A DNA stretch of 48,974 nt from Moraxella sp. (GCA_030525825.1 JAUNDZ010000015.1:1-48974); one strand, 5' to 3'. Shown: positions 20,084 to 30,811, numbered from the stretch's first letter. Numbers and translations: made by a program. The notes: generated by a model not told the origin, from the letters alone.

Positions 20084-20947
20084 ATGACTCAATCATTATC
20101 CACACCGCAATCACACATCAATGTCGCAGGCATCGAGATTGGTAACGACAAGCCCTTTGTGCTGTTTGGCGGCATGAATGTACTAGAAAGCCGTGAGCTG
20201 GCTTTTGAGATTGCTGAGACTTATATCGACATCTGTCATCGTTTGGGTATTGGCTATGTATTCAAGGCAAGTTTTGACAAAGCCAACCGTTCAAGCCTAC
20301 ATTCATTTCGTGGACCCAGTCTTGAAACGGGCCTTACTTGGCTAAACGACATCAAAGAAAAATACGGTGTGTCCATCATCACCGATGTGCATGAGCCGTA
20401 TCAAGCGGCACCAGTTGCGAAAGTTGCTGATATTATCCAATTACCTGCGTTTTTAAGTCGCCAAACCGACTTGGTAAGTGCGATGGCAAAGACAGGTGCG
20501 GTCATCAACATCAAAAAAGCTCAGTTTCTTGCACCACATGAGATGCGTCATATCATCAACAAATGCCTAGAAGCAGGCAATGACAAAGTCATTCTGTGCG
20601 AGCGTGGCACTTCATTTGGTTATAATAATCTGGTGGTGGACATGCTAGGCTTTGACATCATGAAAGGCATGAATGTGCCAGTATTCTTTGATGTTACCCA
20701 CTCACTACAAGAACCGGGTGGACGAGCAGACAGTGCAGGTGGCAGACGCCATCAAATCACCACGCTGGCTCGTGCAGGCATGGCGACAGGTCTGGCAGGA
20801 CTGTTCCTAGAAGCTCATCCCGACCCTGACAATGCCAAGTGCGACGGTCCTTGTGCCTTGCGTCTTAGCCAACTTGAGCCTTTCTTGACGCAGCTAAAAC
20901 AGCTGGATAATTTGGTCAAAGGCTTTGAAGTTCTTGATACGCACTAA
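20084..20947 (+). CDS. kdsA: 3-Deoxy-8-phosphooctulonate synthase
   Basis: KdsA condenses phosphoenolpyruvate with arabinose 5-phosphate to give KDO 8-phosphate for the lipopolysaccharide inner core. Family segments include [75 protein letters not shown] and [11 protein letters not shown]. The 287-residue length is typical. AAAGGATAGAAGTC precedes the ATG. eno follows on the same strand. Confidence 0.98.
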   Translation: MTQSLSTPQSHINVAGIEIGNDKPFVLFGGMNVLESRELAFEIAETYIDICHRLGIGYVFKASFDKANRSSLHSFRGPSLETGLTWLNDIKEKYGVSIITDVHEPYQAAPVAKVADIIQLPAFLSRQTDLVSAMAKTGAVINIKKAQFLAPHEMRHIINKCLEAGNDKVILCERGTSFGYNNLVVDMLGFDIMKGMNVPVFFDVTHSLQEPGGRADSAGGRRHQITTLARAGMATGLAGLFLEAHPDPDNAKCDGPCALRLSQLEPFLTQLKQLDNLVKGFEVLDTH

Positions 20948-20989
20948 ATACAAGCAAGTATAAGTGGCATGGATGAATGCCAGTATTCA

Positions 20990-20998
20990 TGTTATACT
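20990..20998 (+). promoter_or_regulatory. Putative extended -10 promoter of eno
   Basis: TGTTATACT matches the extended -10 pattern TGnTATAAT at 5 of 6 core positions, 60 bases before the eno start. A small hairpin TGGCAT/ATGCCA lies just upstream, with no T-run. Confidence 0.45.
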
Positions 20999-21006
20999 GT
21001 GGCTAA

Positions 21007-22374
<1,368 letters not shown>

Positions 22375-22815
22375 TTGAGTATCGTTGTGGGAAGTGCAAC
22401 AAGAAGACCAAGACCCACCGTAGCAACCAAACGGCTTGGTACGGTGGGCTATCTGTGCCTGATACTACTGGCTGCGGCTGTACTGGTGCTGTTGCAGCAT
22501 CAGTACTGGCGTGGCGAAAGTGGCCATACCAACTTGGCTCTATTAAATGAACAAATCGCCAAGCAATCAAGCCTAAACAGCGAGCAAGCTCATCGTAACA
22601 ATCTTCTGCGTGCTGATGTGCGTGATTTAAAAACCCAAACATCCGCCATCGAAGAACACGCAAGGATTGATTTGGGGTTGATAAAATCTGGCGAGACTTT
22701 TTTTCAACTCTCCAACTCGCCCATCACTTATAGTCGGCAGATGATTACAAGTGATGAAGTGGATGCGGTGGAGCCTGTTGATGGCTTGGTGGAGACCAGT
22801 TCGGGCAATCCATAG
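22375..22815 (+). CDS. ftsB: Cell division protein FtsB (septum formation initiator), TTG start
   Basis: FtsB is a bitopic division protein that joins FtsL and FtsQ and helps activate septal peptidoglycan synthesis. The short basic N-terminus is followed by one membrane segment (about 24-42, VGYLCLILLAAAVLVLL) and a periplasmic coiled coil (LNEQIAKQ to LKTQTSAIEEHAR). It ends ARIDLGLIKSGETFFQL, the usual FtsB tail. No ATG exists at the N-terminus: translation begins at the TTG abutting the eno stop or at the GTG at 22387. The acidic C-terminal extension beyond about residue 118 is longer than in E. coli. The order eno-ftsB-ispD is conserved. Confidence 0.9.
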   Translation: MSIVVGSATRRPRPTVATKRLGTVGYLCLILLAAAVLVLLQHQYWRGESGHTNLALLNEQIAKQSSLNSEQAHRNNLLRADVRDLKTQTSAIEEHARIDLGLIKSGETFFQLSNSPITYSRQMITSDEVDAVEPVDGLVETSSGNP

Positions 22816-22820
22816 ATAAC

Positions 22821-22853
22821 ATAAGACTGGTACATTGCCAGTCTTATTTTTTG
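22821..22853 (+). terminator. Terminator after ftsB
   Basis: ATAAGACTGG pairs with CCAGTCTTAT (10 bp, 7-base loop), followed by six T residues. It separates ftsB from ispD. Confidence 0.88.
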
Positions 22854-22922
22854 GCGTATTAGTATTATTATCAAGGCGATGTGTTTTTATGAAGCGTGTT
22901 GCTATGGTGACTTTGGCTTTGT

Positions 22923-23645
22923 ATGGACTTAAAAAATATGGATAAAAATATCAATGCGGTTCATGCGTTAATGGTGGCGGCAGGTAAGGGTTCACGATTT
23001 GGTGCTGACCTACCCAAGCAATATTTGCCATTAACAAATAAAACAGTACTTGAAGAGAGTATTGCTTGTCTGGATGATGATGGTATTGATGATTTGACTT
23101 TGGTAATTGCCAAAGATGATAAGTATTTTAATGAACTTAATCTAAGCTATTATCGACCAATGTTTGTAGGTGTGGGTGGTGATGAGCGTTGGCAATCAGT
23201 ACAGGCTGGCGTATCACTGATTCGCACTCATGGTGGCTGTGATGATGATTGGGTAGTTATTCATGATGCGGCACGACCTTGTTTATCAAAGATGGATTTG
23301 CAAGCGTTACTGATTGCCGTACAGACAAGCTGTGCAGATGGGGTGATATTGGCAACGCCTGTGGTGGATACATTAAAACAGGTGTCGAATGGCGTGATTG
23401 AAAGGACGGTGGATAGAAGCGTGCTTTGGCAAGCACAGACGCCACAAGCCTTTCGCCTAAAAACATTGGAAGTGGTGCTCAATCAAGTGGCACAGCAGGG
23501 GCTTGACATCACCGATGAAGCCAGTGCCTTCGAGATGCTTGGCTATATGGTAGAAGTGGTGCAGGGGTCAAGGCTGAATGTGAAGCTGACTTATCCTGAT
23601 GATTTGCCGCTGCTGCGACTGATACATCAGTTGACCGATGGTTAA
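22923..23645 (+). CDS. ispD: 2-C-Methyl-D-erythritol 4-phosphate cytidylyltransferase
   Basis: IspD couples CTP to methylerythritol phosphate, the third step of the isoprenoid pathway begun by Dxs. The CTP-binding loop VAAGKGSRFGADLPKQYLPL is complete. VVIHDAARPC, a TPVVDTLK segment, TPQAF and TDEASAFE also match. The length is 240 residues. A second ATG five codons on is possible, and neither start has a strong ribosome-binding site. comEC starts 24 bases after the stop, so the two may be co-transcribed. Confidence 0.95.
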   Translation: MDLKNMDKNINAVHALMVAAGKGSRFGADLPKQYLPLTNKTVLEESIACLDDDGIDDLTLVIAKDDKYFNELNLSYYRPMFVGVGGDERWQSVQAGVSLIRTHGGCDDDWVVIHDAARPCLSKMDLQALLIAVQTSCADGVILATPVVDTLKQVSNGVIERTVDRSVLWQAQTPQAFRLKTLEVVLNQVAQQGLDITDEASAFEMLGYMVEVVQGSRLNVKLTYPDDLPLLRLIHQLTDG

Positions 23646-23669
23646 GGCTGTTAAGCTATCTGGTGTGTC

Positions 23670-26078
23670 ATGATTAGTCTGCTAAGTGTGCTATTAATTG
23701 CTGTCATGCTGGGCGTACTGGCTGTCATGCCAAGTGTGGCGGTGGATGATGGCCTGTCTGCGTGGCTACTTGCCTCGAATACTGGTGGTATGCTGTCGGT
23801 ACTGGCATTGTGTGTGGCAGCTGGCTTTGGCAGCTCGCTGCGACATACCAAGCCTGCCAAAGGCGTGCTGACCGCTCTGCTGACTGCTATGCTGGTTGGG
23901 CTGTTTACCCTGCGTGCGATGATGGCACATCATGAATTTGAGCAATCAACCATCACTCATCCATACACCATCACCGCCACAGTGCAGATAGACAGTATCA
24001 GCGATACCGTGCATGATGAGCTGTTTGGCAGCAACTATCGCCAAGCGGCATGCATTACCGACATCAAGCCTGTCGCACAGCTGCACCGTCATGCTGATGA
24101 TGCACCGATAGCGACCAATCCATTTGCACCATCTGATGCCCCCATGCACGATACGGCAGATGGTATGCCATCAGATGAGCTGCCTGATGAGATGGCGGTG
24201 CTGCTGACGGCAAGAGCCAATGTCAAGCACCTAACCAACATCGGTCAATTAGCACCGAATACGACAGCACGCATGACACTTGTGCTAGAACCCATCCCTA
24301 CCCAAAAAAGTGCTAGTGGCTTTGATGGTAATGTCTGGCTACGCACCAGACACATTCATGCCAACGCACAGATTGTTGCCATTGAAGAAGTGATGGCTGT
24401 CAAGCCACATTCTTTAAACGTCCATCTTGAATCACTTAGGCAGCGACTGCGAGACCACTTTTATCAAGACTGGCAGTCGCTAAGTTTGACCGAGCAGCAG
24501 GCAAAAGCAGTATCACTAAGCCTACTGACAGGCGACAGAGCACTCATCAATAGCCAAACCAAATCGCTGTATCAGCTGGCGGGCATTTCGCACCTGCTGG
24601 CGATTTCTGGCACGCATGTGGTGTTTTTGGCGTTGATGTTAGCGGCAATGGCGACAGGTCTGACAGACAGGATTATCCCTAGGGTGTATCTGTATGTGCC
24701 AAGATGGCAAATTCGCCTGCTGGTGATGCTTGTTGCCAGTATGGTCTATGCGATGTTTACAGGCTTTGATGTGCCTGCTGTGCGGACGGTGTATATGCTG
24801 GCTGCGTTGGCGGTGGCTCGTTATTTTATATTGCCGCTGTCGGATTTGAGCTTGCTGTGCATTGTGGGGCTTGTCATGGCTTGGCTTGACCCTTATGTGC
24901 TGTGGCAGGCGGGGTTTTGGCTGTCCTTTGTGGCGGTGCTGCTGCTCATGCGTTATGAATACGTGTGGCGTGATGGCAAAATGACAACGCATGGACAAGG
25001 GTATTTTGCTGTCATGCGTGCTTTTTTGCTCTTGCAATGCTGGCTGTTTGTGGCGATGTTGCCGCTGTCGATACTGTTTTTTGGTAAAGTATCGCTTTGG
25101 AGTGTGCCAGTCAATTTGGTGGCGGTTGGGCTGTTTGGTGCCATCATTGTGCCGATGAACTTGCTGGCGGGGGCGGTGTTTGCGATTTCGTCAGGTGTGT
25201 CAGATGTGCTGTGGGGTTGGTCGTCTGCGATTTTGCTGTGGCTACATCACGCATTAGAGCTATTGTTGGTGGGTGATGCTTGGCTGTATGCACCGCTTGG
25301 GGCGATGGGCTTTGTGCTGTTTGTGCTGATGCTGTTGCCGCTCATCATGCGAGCCTTGCCAAGAGCGATACTGCTGCTGCCTGCCACAGCGTTGTGCTTG
25401 ATGTTCATCAATCATATGTTGGGTGTATCGGCGAATAAGGACGCTCGCACGATGGCGGTATCATTTGACCTAGGAAGTGAGCATCTGGGGGCGGTGCTGA
25501 TTCGGCATGCGTCTGGGGTGTGGCTTATGTTGTCGGATTATGGGTTAAAATCACTTGGCGAAAAACAAGCGACCATCTTGGTCGGTGAGCTGCGACGATA
25601 TGGCATTGATATGCTGACTGGTGTTGTCGTGCAGACACCAAGCACAAAACTCCCCCTATTGGTCGCCCAAGTACAAAAGAGCATTCCTATCGGACAGTAT
25701 TGGCAAGCAGGGCGGTCTGACGAGACACTAAGTCAGCTGACCGCCATGCCATGTCAGGCAGGTCAAAGCCATCAATCCAAAGGGCTGTCCGTGCGTGCCA
25801 TCACAGGTTGGCAGTATATCGATGATGGGTCGGTGTGGGGCTGTACGATTGAAGTGGTGTCTGATACACCCATTCATTTGCCAGATGACGAAGGCGAAAC
25901 ACTCAGCACACAGCGACTCATCATCAATGGTGCAACGCATAAGAACACTTGGACGCTGTGGCGTGGACTGTGCGAGCAGGATGAGACGCTCATCTCGTCT
26001 GGGGCAGGTGCGTGGCTGTCGCATCCGCTGGCGGCATCGGATAGTGGGGCGATTGATGTGCTGTTTACTGATAGATGA
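23670..26078 (+). CDS. comEC: ComEC/Rec2-type DNA uptake channel protein
   Basis: ComEC forms the inner-membrane channel for single-stranded DNA during natural transformation. The 802-residue protein has several N-terminal membrane segments, then a soluble OB-like region. The competence domain follows (about 265-530), with the family hallmark GISHLLAISGTHVVF near residue 303 and PAVRT-YML. The C-terminal metallo-beta-lactamase-like region (from about 597) keeps the opening FDLGSEHLGAVLIRHA and the SDYG strand. At about residue 650, where ComEC proteins usually have the metal-binding LSHxHxDH motif, it reads VVVQTPSTKL. This domain therefore looks catalytically dead. It lies behind ispD. Confidence 0.9.
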   Translation: MISLLSVLLIAVMLGVLAVMPSVAVDDGLSAWLLASNTGGMLSVLALCVAAGFGSSLRHTKPAKGVLTALLTAMLVGLFTLRAMMAHHEFEQSTITHPYTITATVQIDSISDTVHDELFGSNYRQAACITDIKPVAQLHRHADDAPIATNPFAPSDAPMHDTADGMPSDELPDEMAVLLTARANVKHLTNIGQLAPNTTARMTLVLEPIPTQKSASGFDGNVWLRTRHIHANAQIVAIEEVMAVKPHSLNVHLESLRQRLRDHFYQDWQSLSLTEQQAKAVSLSLLTGDRALINSQTKSLYQLAGISHLLAISGTHVVFLALMLAAMATGLTDRIIPRVYLYVPRWQIRLLVMLVASMVYAMFTGFDVPAVRTVYMLAALAVARYFILPLSDLSLLCIVGLVMAWLDPYVLWQAGFWLSFVAVLLLMRYEYVWRDGKMTTHGQGYFAVMRAFLLLQCWLFVAMLPLSILFFGKVSLWSVPVNLVAVGLFGAIIVPMNLLAGAVFAISSGVSDVLWGWSSAILLWLHHALELLLVGDAWLYAPLGAMGFVLFVLMLLPLIMRALPRAILLLPATALCLMFINHMLGVSANKDARTMAVSFDLGSEHLGAVLIRHASGVWLMLSDYGLKSLGEKQATILVGELRRYGIDMLTGVVVQTPSTKLPLLVAQVQKSIPIGQYWQAGRSDETLSQLTAMPCQAGQSHQSKGLSVRAITGWQYIDDGSVWGCTIEVVSDTPIHLPDDEGETLSTQRLIINGATHKNTWTLWRGLCEQDETLISSGAGAWLSHPLAASDSGAIDVLFTDR

Positions 26079-26298
26079 TGTGCAGTTTGGCGACGATGCG
26101 GTTTGTAAATTTATCCAAAGGCTAGGATATTCAAAGTTTTTGGGGTACAATAGGCGTTTTGTTGTCTGGCGTATTAGCCATTTGCTGTCGTGCAGATGAG
26201 CTGTTTTTATTATATAGGCAAGATAAATTTGATACGCCTAGCGATTATCATTATAAGATAATACATCATCACTCATCATACATTTATAGGAAATCATC

Positions 26299-27327
26299 AT
26301 GGTTTGGCCACCCAATCCGCATCAAAAGCCACCTTCATCACCTGTCAATCACTCCAAGCCATCGCCCGCATCCCCAGAGTGGCAGCTCATCGAAAAAACC
26401 ATGCTGGCAGGCATCGAAGAGCAAAAGCGGTCTCGTCGTTGGAGCATCTTTTTTAAATTGCTGACCTTTGCTTATGTGGTGTTTTTTGCATTATTGCTCG
26501 GCAAGGGTTGCACGCCAAGCAGCAATAAAGCAGGCGTGCCGATGGGCATTGGCGAGCCGCATTTGGCAGTGGTTGATGTGCAAGGGGCAATCATGCCAAA
26601 CAGCGAGACCAGTGCCCACCACATCAATACCGCTCTACAAGAAGCCTTTGAAAACACCAATGCCAAAGCGGTGGCACTCGCCATCAATTCCCCTGGCGGC
26701 TCGCCTGTACAGTCTGACGAAGTGTGGCAGATGGCAATGGAGCTAAAAAAAGAGTATCCTGACAAAAAACTCTATGCCGTCATCGGCGATACAGGTGCGT
26801 CAGGGGCGTATTACATCGCATCGGCAGCCGATGAGATTTGGGTGAATTCATCAAGTCTGGTCGGCTCGATTGGCGTCATCATGTCTGGCTACAATATTGA
26901 ACGACTGCTTGATAAAGCAGGCATTGCCGACCGCACCATGACCGCAGGCGAGTACAAAGACATTTTATCCATGTCCAAGCCGATGAGCGAAACCGAACGA
27001 GCTCATGTACAAAAGCTGCTTGACACCACGCATCAAAACTTCATTGATGCTGTCAAACAAGGTCGTGGCGACCGCCTAAAAAATGCCGAACAAAATCAGA
27101 TATTTACAGGTCTATTCTGGACGGGTAAGCAGTCTGTTGAGCTGGGGCTTGCCGATAAGATTGGCGGTATGTCGCAGCTAGAAAAACAGTTGGAGCTAGA
27201 AGCGGTGAATTATAGCTATGTCGATCCTGTTAAGCAATTCTTTGACCGCTTTGGGGTGCAGATGGGCAAAGGTCTGGGGCAGGGCGTCAAAATTGGCATT
27301 TTGGAGCAAGACACGCATTTGCAGTAA
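26299..27327 (+). CDS. S49 family signal-peptide peptidase-like protease
   Basis: This short SppA/SohB-type membrane serine protease (342 residues) degrades cleaved signal peptides or other membrane peptides on the periplasmic side. A cytoplasmic Pro-rich N-terminus is followed by one membrane segment (about residues 49-68, FFKLLTFAYVVFFALLLG). The Ser/Lys dyad is Ser168 (DTGASGAYYIA) and Lys220 (GEYKDIL). SPGGSP and SLVGSIGVIMSGYN are also typical. It is a single-domain form, half the size of E. coli SppA. AGGAAATCATC precedes the ATG. Confidence 0.92.
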   Translation: MVWPPNPHQKPPSSPVNHSKPSPASPEWQLIEKTMLAGIEEQKRSRRWSIFFKLLTFAYVVFFALLLGKGCTPSSNKAGVPMGIGEPHLAVVDVQGAIMPNSETSAHHINTALQEAFENTNAKAVALAINSPGGSPVQSDEVWQMAMELKKEYPDKKLYAVIGDTGASGAYYIASAADEIWVNSSSLVGSIGVIMSGYNIERLLDKAGIADRTMTAGEYKDILSMSKPMSETERAHVQKLLDTTHQNFIDAVKQGRGDRLKNAEQNQIFTGLFWTGKQSVELGLADKIGGMSQLEKQLELEAVNYSYVDPVKQFFDRFGVQMGKGLGQGVKIGILEQDTHLQ

Positions 27328-27341
27328 AGATGCCAGATGCC

Positions 27342-27372
27342 AAAAAACGCACTTGATGAAGTGCGTTTTTTC
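27342..27372. terminator. Strong bidirectional terminator
   Basis: AAAAAACGCACTT pairs with AAGTGCGTTTTTT (13 bp, 4-base loop) between the convergent S49 peptidase gene and the small minus-strand gene. Confidence 0.9.
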
Positions 27373-27388
27373 TTTATGCGTGCGATGA

Positions 27389-27691
27389 TTAGCCTAAGTC
27401 GCAGTTTTTATTGACATCGGCGAGTGCCTCGTCGATGATTTTTTGGCTGACGCCTTTTTTGCGGAGCTTTTCGATGAATAAGACATCATCAGCCAGACTA
27501 TAATTGCAGTTATCACGGTCAAGCCCCTGACGAATGTACAGGCGGATAAGACCTTGAATGCGGTTAAAGCCGTGTACGCCTGCTGTCTCTTCCAAGTGTC
27601 TGATGATTTCTTCGGACAATCTTAGGTGTACGGGACGCATGATGACTTCTGGGTGGTTGGAAAATTTGTTTTTAATCTTTGGGGAAATCAT
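27389..27691 (-). CDS. Ribbon-helix-helix-like small protein
   Basis: The 100-residue protein has a segment, RPVHLRLSEEIIRHLEETA, followed by an amphipathic helix (IQGLIRLYIRQGL). This matches the strand-helix-helix layout of MetJ/Arc/CopG-type DNA-binding proteins. The tail is charged, with an FIEKLRKKGVSQKIIDEAL helix. Many such proteins are antitoxins, but no partner gene lies next to it: its 5' side faces a spacer and the divergent 129-residue gene. ATGs at 27691 and 27640 are both possible. Function assignment is tentative. Confidence 0.65.
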   Translation of the reverse strand: MISPKIKNKFSNHPEVIMRPVHLRLSEEIIRHLEETAGVHGFNRIQGLIRLYIRQGLDRDNCNYSLADDVLFIEKLRKKGVSQKIIDEALADVNKNCDLG

Positions 27692-27885
27692 GATTGCTTG
27701 TCTTAACTGAATAAATCTCTATATTCTATCATAAAATTATATTAAAAACACTCAAAATCCGTTTTACTGGATAAAAGATAATGATTGATGGTTTGTCTTG
27801 TATGGGTTTTTGATACAGGTGTTTTGGTTATTGGATTGTCTGATGGCATATGGATAAATATTTAGGGTAGTCTTACTCCCATCAT

Positions 27886-27914
27886 TTGAAAAGGGGTTAT
27901 GATTGGAGTATGAT
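27886..27914 (+). promoter_or_regulatory. Sigma-70-type promoter of the 129-residue gene
   Basis: TTGAAA (27886-27891) and TATGAT (27909-27914) are separated by exactly 17 bases, 30 bases before the start codon. Confidence 0.7.
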
Positions 27915-27943
27915 ATAGACAACCTTTGCTGATGGGATTTGCT

Positions 27944-28333
27944 ATGTTTGGTATTAAGATATTGCATTCTGATGATTTTGTGCTTTATGGTGGGGCTTCA
28001 ACTGGTCGTTTCTTTACCATGACTGATAAAGAAACAAATAAAAGACAAACATATAATTTATCCACCCAAGTAAAAACATTTGAACTGGTTGATACTGACC
28101 AAGTAAAAACCTTGGCAAATTCAGTTCAAAATGGTGCATTAAGCATGACTGTGGGAGCAATGCTGTTTGGTGCAGGTGTCTTTCCTGCACTTGCGGCATT
28201 GTGGCTTGGTAGTAAGTTGCCAAACCACACCAAAGATGTTTATGTTACTCATATTGAATTTACTGATGGCAAATCTGCTGTTGTGCAGCTTGATAAGAAA
28301 AAATATCAGCAGTTTTTAAAATACACTTCTTAA
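27944..28333 (+). CDS. Hypothetical protein with a central membrane hairpin
   Basis: Family not recognised. The 129-residue product has a polar N-terminal half, rich in Thr, Lys and Asp and strand-like. A hydrophobic Gly/Ala-rich stretch follows (about 74-98: GALSMTVGAMLFGAGVFPAL, then AALWLGSKL), which could be one or two membrane passes. A polar C-terminal strand-rich tail (VTHIEFTDGKSAVVQL) ends it. This ATG is preceded by GATGGGATT, giving a workable ribosome-binding site, and by a good promoter. An in-frame TTG lies 18 bases upstream. Confidence 0.6.
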   Translation: MFGIKILHSDDFVLYGGASTGRFFTMTDKETNKRQTYNLSTQVKTFELVDTDQVKTLANSVQNGALSMTVGAMLFGAGVFPALAALWLGSKLPNHTKDVYVTHIEFTDGKSAVVQLDKKKYQQFLKYTS

Positions 28334-28386
28334 CCTTTAAATCACATCAGTTGAACTAAAAATTTACTATGAATTTTGTTTAAAAG

Positions 28387-28439
28387 GTAGGGGTAAGATA
28401 TTTTTCGCTTATTTTGGGCAAATAGTAATTTGCCCCTAC
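28387..28439. repeat. Palindromic repeat copy A (GTAGGGG...CCCCTAC)
   Basis: The outer arms GTAGGGG and CCCCTAC enclose a second hairpin, GGGCAAAT/ATTTGCCC (4-base loop). It shares its ends and the G4/C4 pattern with the copies at 36112 and 41302, and looks like a compound or expanded copy. Confidence 0.7.
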
Positions 28440-28488
28440 AAACTGTAGTAAAAATCAAGTTCGGTGAGTATAAATAAGACCCACAAAC

Positions 28489-28521
28489 AAAAAAATTCCG
28501 CCAATTTGACGGAATTTTTTA
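28489..28521 (-). terminator. Terminator after purH
   Basis: On the minus strand AAAAATTCCG pairs with CGGAATTTTT and a T-run follows. Confidence 0.85.
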
Positions 28522-28535
28522 TTAATGATAAAGCA

Positions 28536-30134
28536 TCAATGACGGAAATGACGCATACCAGTGAATACCATGGCGATGCCATGCTCATTGGCGGCAGCGA
28601 TGGTTTCATCATCACGCATTGAGCCACCAGGCTGAATGATACACTTGATGCCAGCGGCAGCGGCGTTATCAATGCCATCACGGAATGGGAAAAAGGCATC
28701 AGATGCCATCACCGCACCTTCTACGGCAAGCCCTGCGTGCTCTGCCTTGATGGCGGCGATGCGAGCAGAGTTCACACGGCTCATCTGACCTGCACCGATA
28801 CCGACGGTTTGGCGGTTTTTGGCATAGACGATGGCGTTAGATTTGACATACTTGGCGACTTTCCAAGCAAACATCAGGTCGTCAAGCTCGGCTTCTGTTG
28901 GCACTCGCTCGGTAACGACACGCAAGTCGTTCTTGGTAATCATGCCCAAATCTTGGTCTTGCACAAGCAGACCGCCATTGACACGCTTGTAGTCCAGCTG
29001 TGTGGCTCGTTCACTCGGCTCAGGCAACTCACCACACACGAGCACACGCACATTTTTCTTAGCACCTGCAACATCAAGCACGCCATCAGCGATGCTTGGG
29101 GCAATGATGACTTCGACAAACTGACGCTCAACGATGGTGCGAGCCGTCTCGACATCCAGCTCACGGTTGAAGGCAATGATACCACCAAAGGCAGATTCTG
29201 GGTCGGTCTCATAAGCCAGATTGTACGCATTCAAGATGCCATCGGTAGATACCGCCACACCGCAAGGGTTGGCGTGCTTGACGATGACGCAGGCGGGCTT
29301 GACGAATGACTTGACACATTCAAGGGCGGCGTCGGTGTCGGCGATGTTGTTATAAGACAGCTCTTTGCCTTGTAGCTGACGAGCGGTGGCGACCGATGCT
29401 TCTTTGGCGTCTGCTTCGACATAAAAAGCGGCTTTTTGGTGTGGGTTTTCGCCGTAGCGTAGGTCTTGGGCTTTGTAAAGCTGTGTGTTAAAGGTGCGAG
29501 CAAAGTCGGTGGTTGGTGTGGAGTCTTCACTCGGAGCGGTGGCAGCATCGTTCAATCTCGCCCCAAAGAATGATGCAATCATGCCATCATAGCCTGCGGT
29601 ATGCTCAAAGGCTTTAACCGCCAAATCAAAACGAGTGGCATAACTGATGTCGCCTGTGGTTTTGATTTCGCTTAAAATGCGGTCATAATCAGCAGGGTTG
29701 GTGATGATGCCGACATGAGCATGGTTCTTGGCAGCAGAACGCACCATCGCAGGACCACCAATGTCGATATTTTCGATGGCATCAGACATCTTGACATCAG
29801 GTTTGGCGACGGTGGCAGCAAAAGGATAGAGATTGACAGCGACGATGTCGATGCGGTCAATGCCATGAGCTGCCATCACTTCATCATCAATGCCACGACG
29901 ACCCAAAATACCCCCGTGAATCTTTGGGTGTAAGGTCTTGACACGACCATCCATCATCTCACTAAATCCCGTGTGCGATGATACTTCGATAGCGTCAATG
30001 CCCGACTCGGTCAATAATTTAAATGTACCCCCAGTAGATAAAATGCCAAAGCCTGCATCAATCAGTCCTTTGGCAAAGTCAACAATACCTGATTTATCCG
30101 ACACGGACAGCAGTGCAAAACGCTTAAAACTCAT
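28536..30134 (-). CDS. purH: Bifunctional AICAR transformylase / IMP cyclohydrolase
   Basis: PurH carries out the last two steps of IMP synthesis. The N-terminal cyclohydrolase (about 1-200) shows [22 protein letters not shown] and [15 protein letters not shown]. The C-terminal transformylase has the Lys-His pair in [11 protein letters not shown], then [16 protein letters not shown] and [12 protein letters not shown]. The length of 532 residues is normal. fis lies upstream in the same direction, as in Acinetobacter. purD, which often follows purH, is absent: a terminator comes at once after the stop. Confidence 0.98.
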   Translation of the reverse strand: MSFKRFALLSVSDKSGIVDFAKGLIDAGFGILSTGGTFKLLTESGIDAIEVSSHTGFSEMMDGRVKTLHPKIHGGILGRRGIDDEVMAAHGIDRIDIVAVNLYPFAATVAKPDVKMSDAIENIDIGGPAMVRSAAKNHAHVGIITNPADYDRILSEIKTTGDISYATRFDLAVKAFEHTAGYDGMIASFFGARLNDAATAPSEDSTPTTDFARTFNTQLYKAQDLRYGENPHQKAAFYVEADAKEASVATARQLQGKELSYNNIADTDAALECVKSFVKPACVIVKHANPCGVAVSTDGILNAYNLAYETDPESAFGGIIAFNRELDVETARTIVERQFVEVIIAPSIADGVLDVAGAKKNVRVLVCGELPEPSERATQLDYKRVNGGLLVQDQDLGMITKNDLRVVTERVPTEAELDDLMFAWKVAKYVKSNAIVYAKNRQTVGIGAGQMSRVNSARIAAIKAEHAGLAVEGAVMASDAFFPFRDGIDNAAAAGIKCIIQPGGSMRDDETIAAANEHGIAMVFTGMRHFRH

Positions 30135-30331
30135 AACTCACCTTAATAAAAAAATGGTCAAACACCAAGGTTGATATGCCAAATACCACCAAGCATACAT
30201 AAAGCCTAATGATAGCATTTTGGCACGCTTTTATAAAGGGGTGATGTGTGTTTTGGGGTGATTTTTGCTATTTTTTATGTTGTTTTGGGCATAGGCGACA
30301 GATGGGCATATCGATTGCCCATCTGATGAAT

Positions 30332-30589
30332 TCATAGCAGTCCGTATTGTTTGAGCTTGGTGCGTAGTGTGCCACGGTTGATGCCGAGCATTTTGGCGGT
30401 TTTTGATTGGTTGCCACGAGTGTGCTTTAAGGTAGCGACGAGCAGTGGTCGCTCAAGCTGTGCCAAAAACAGCGGATAAAGGTCGGTGGTATTTTTATCG
30501 GTCAGTTTTAAGTGTTCGGTGATGTGTCGTTCGATTTTGGCAGATAGGGCGTGCATGTCAGGGGCTGGATTGGAAGTTAAGTCAATCAT
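30332..30589 (-). CDS. fis: DNA-binding protein Fis
   Basis: Fis is a nucleoid protein that bends DNA and stimulates rRNA promoters and site-specific recombination. The 85-residue product ends in the family helix-turn-helix GNQSKTAKMLGINRGTLRTKL, residues about 58-79. The preceding helix PLLVATLKHTRG is also typical. It lies about 200 bases before purH on the same strand; dusB, its usual partner in enterobacteria, is not here. The N-terminal region is a little divergent. Confidence 0.93.
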   Translation of the reverse strand: MIDLTSNPAPDMHALSAKIERHITEHLKLTDKNTTDLYPLFLAQLERPLLVATLKHTRGNQSKTAKMLGINRGTLRTKLKQYGLL

Positions 30590-30677
30590 GAGGTACTCGG
30601 CTTGGGCTAGTTAATCAACGATGTTCAACCACGAATAATGAATTAATATACAAATGAGATGTGATGACAAATACAGC

Positions 30678-30706
30678 AGTATGAAATGTTGCTGCAATAT
30701 TAACAA
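30678..30706 (-). promoter_or_regulatory. Putative fis promoter
   Basis: On the minus strand TTGTTA (30701-30706) and CATACT (30678-30683) are 17 bases apart, about 90 bases before the fis start. No other gene or RNA is visible in the 276-base fis-NCS2 spacer. Confidence 0.55.
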
Positions 30707-30811
30707 AATATTTCTTAGGATAATGCCGTTTTTGTGTTGATGTCGTGTAATAAAAGTGTAACGGCTGATGAAGTTTGGTTATTTTTTGGGCGGTTTTGGT
30801 ATTTTTAATCA

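Noticed and set aside
22889-22945. 18-codon frame overlapping the ispD start, considered as a leader peptide
   Set aside because: No codon bias towards a regulatory amino acid and no attenuator hairpin pair follows.
24639-25037. 132-residue minus-strand frame rich in His, Gln and Arg
   Set aside because: It lies fully inside comEC, has no ribosome-binding site, and its composition is that of an antisense shadow.
27389-27691. Complete toxin-antitoxin operon
   Set aside because: Only an RHH-like protein is present; no adjacent RelE, MazF or PIN-type toxin gene is seen on either side.
28737-29309. 190-residue plus-strand frame inside purH
   Set aside because: Antisense to conserved purH sequence; Asp/His-rich composition is typical of a shadow frame.
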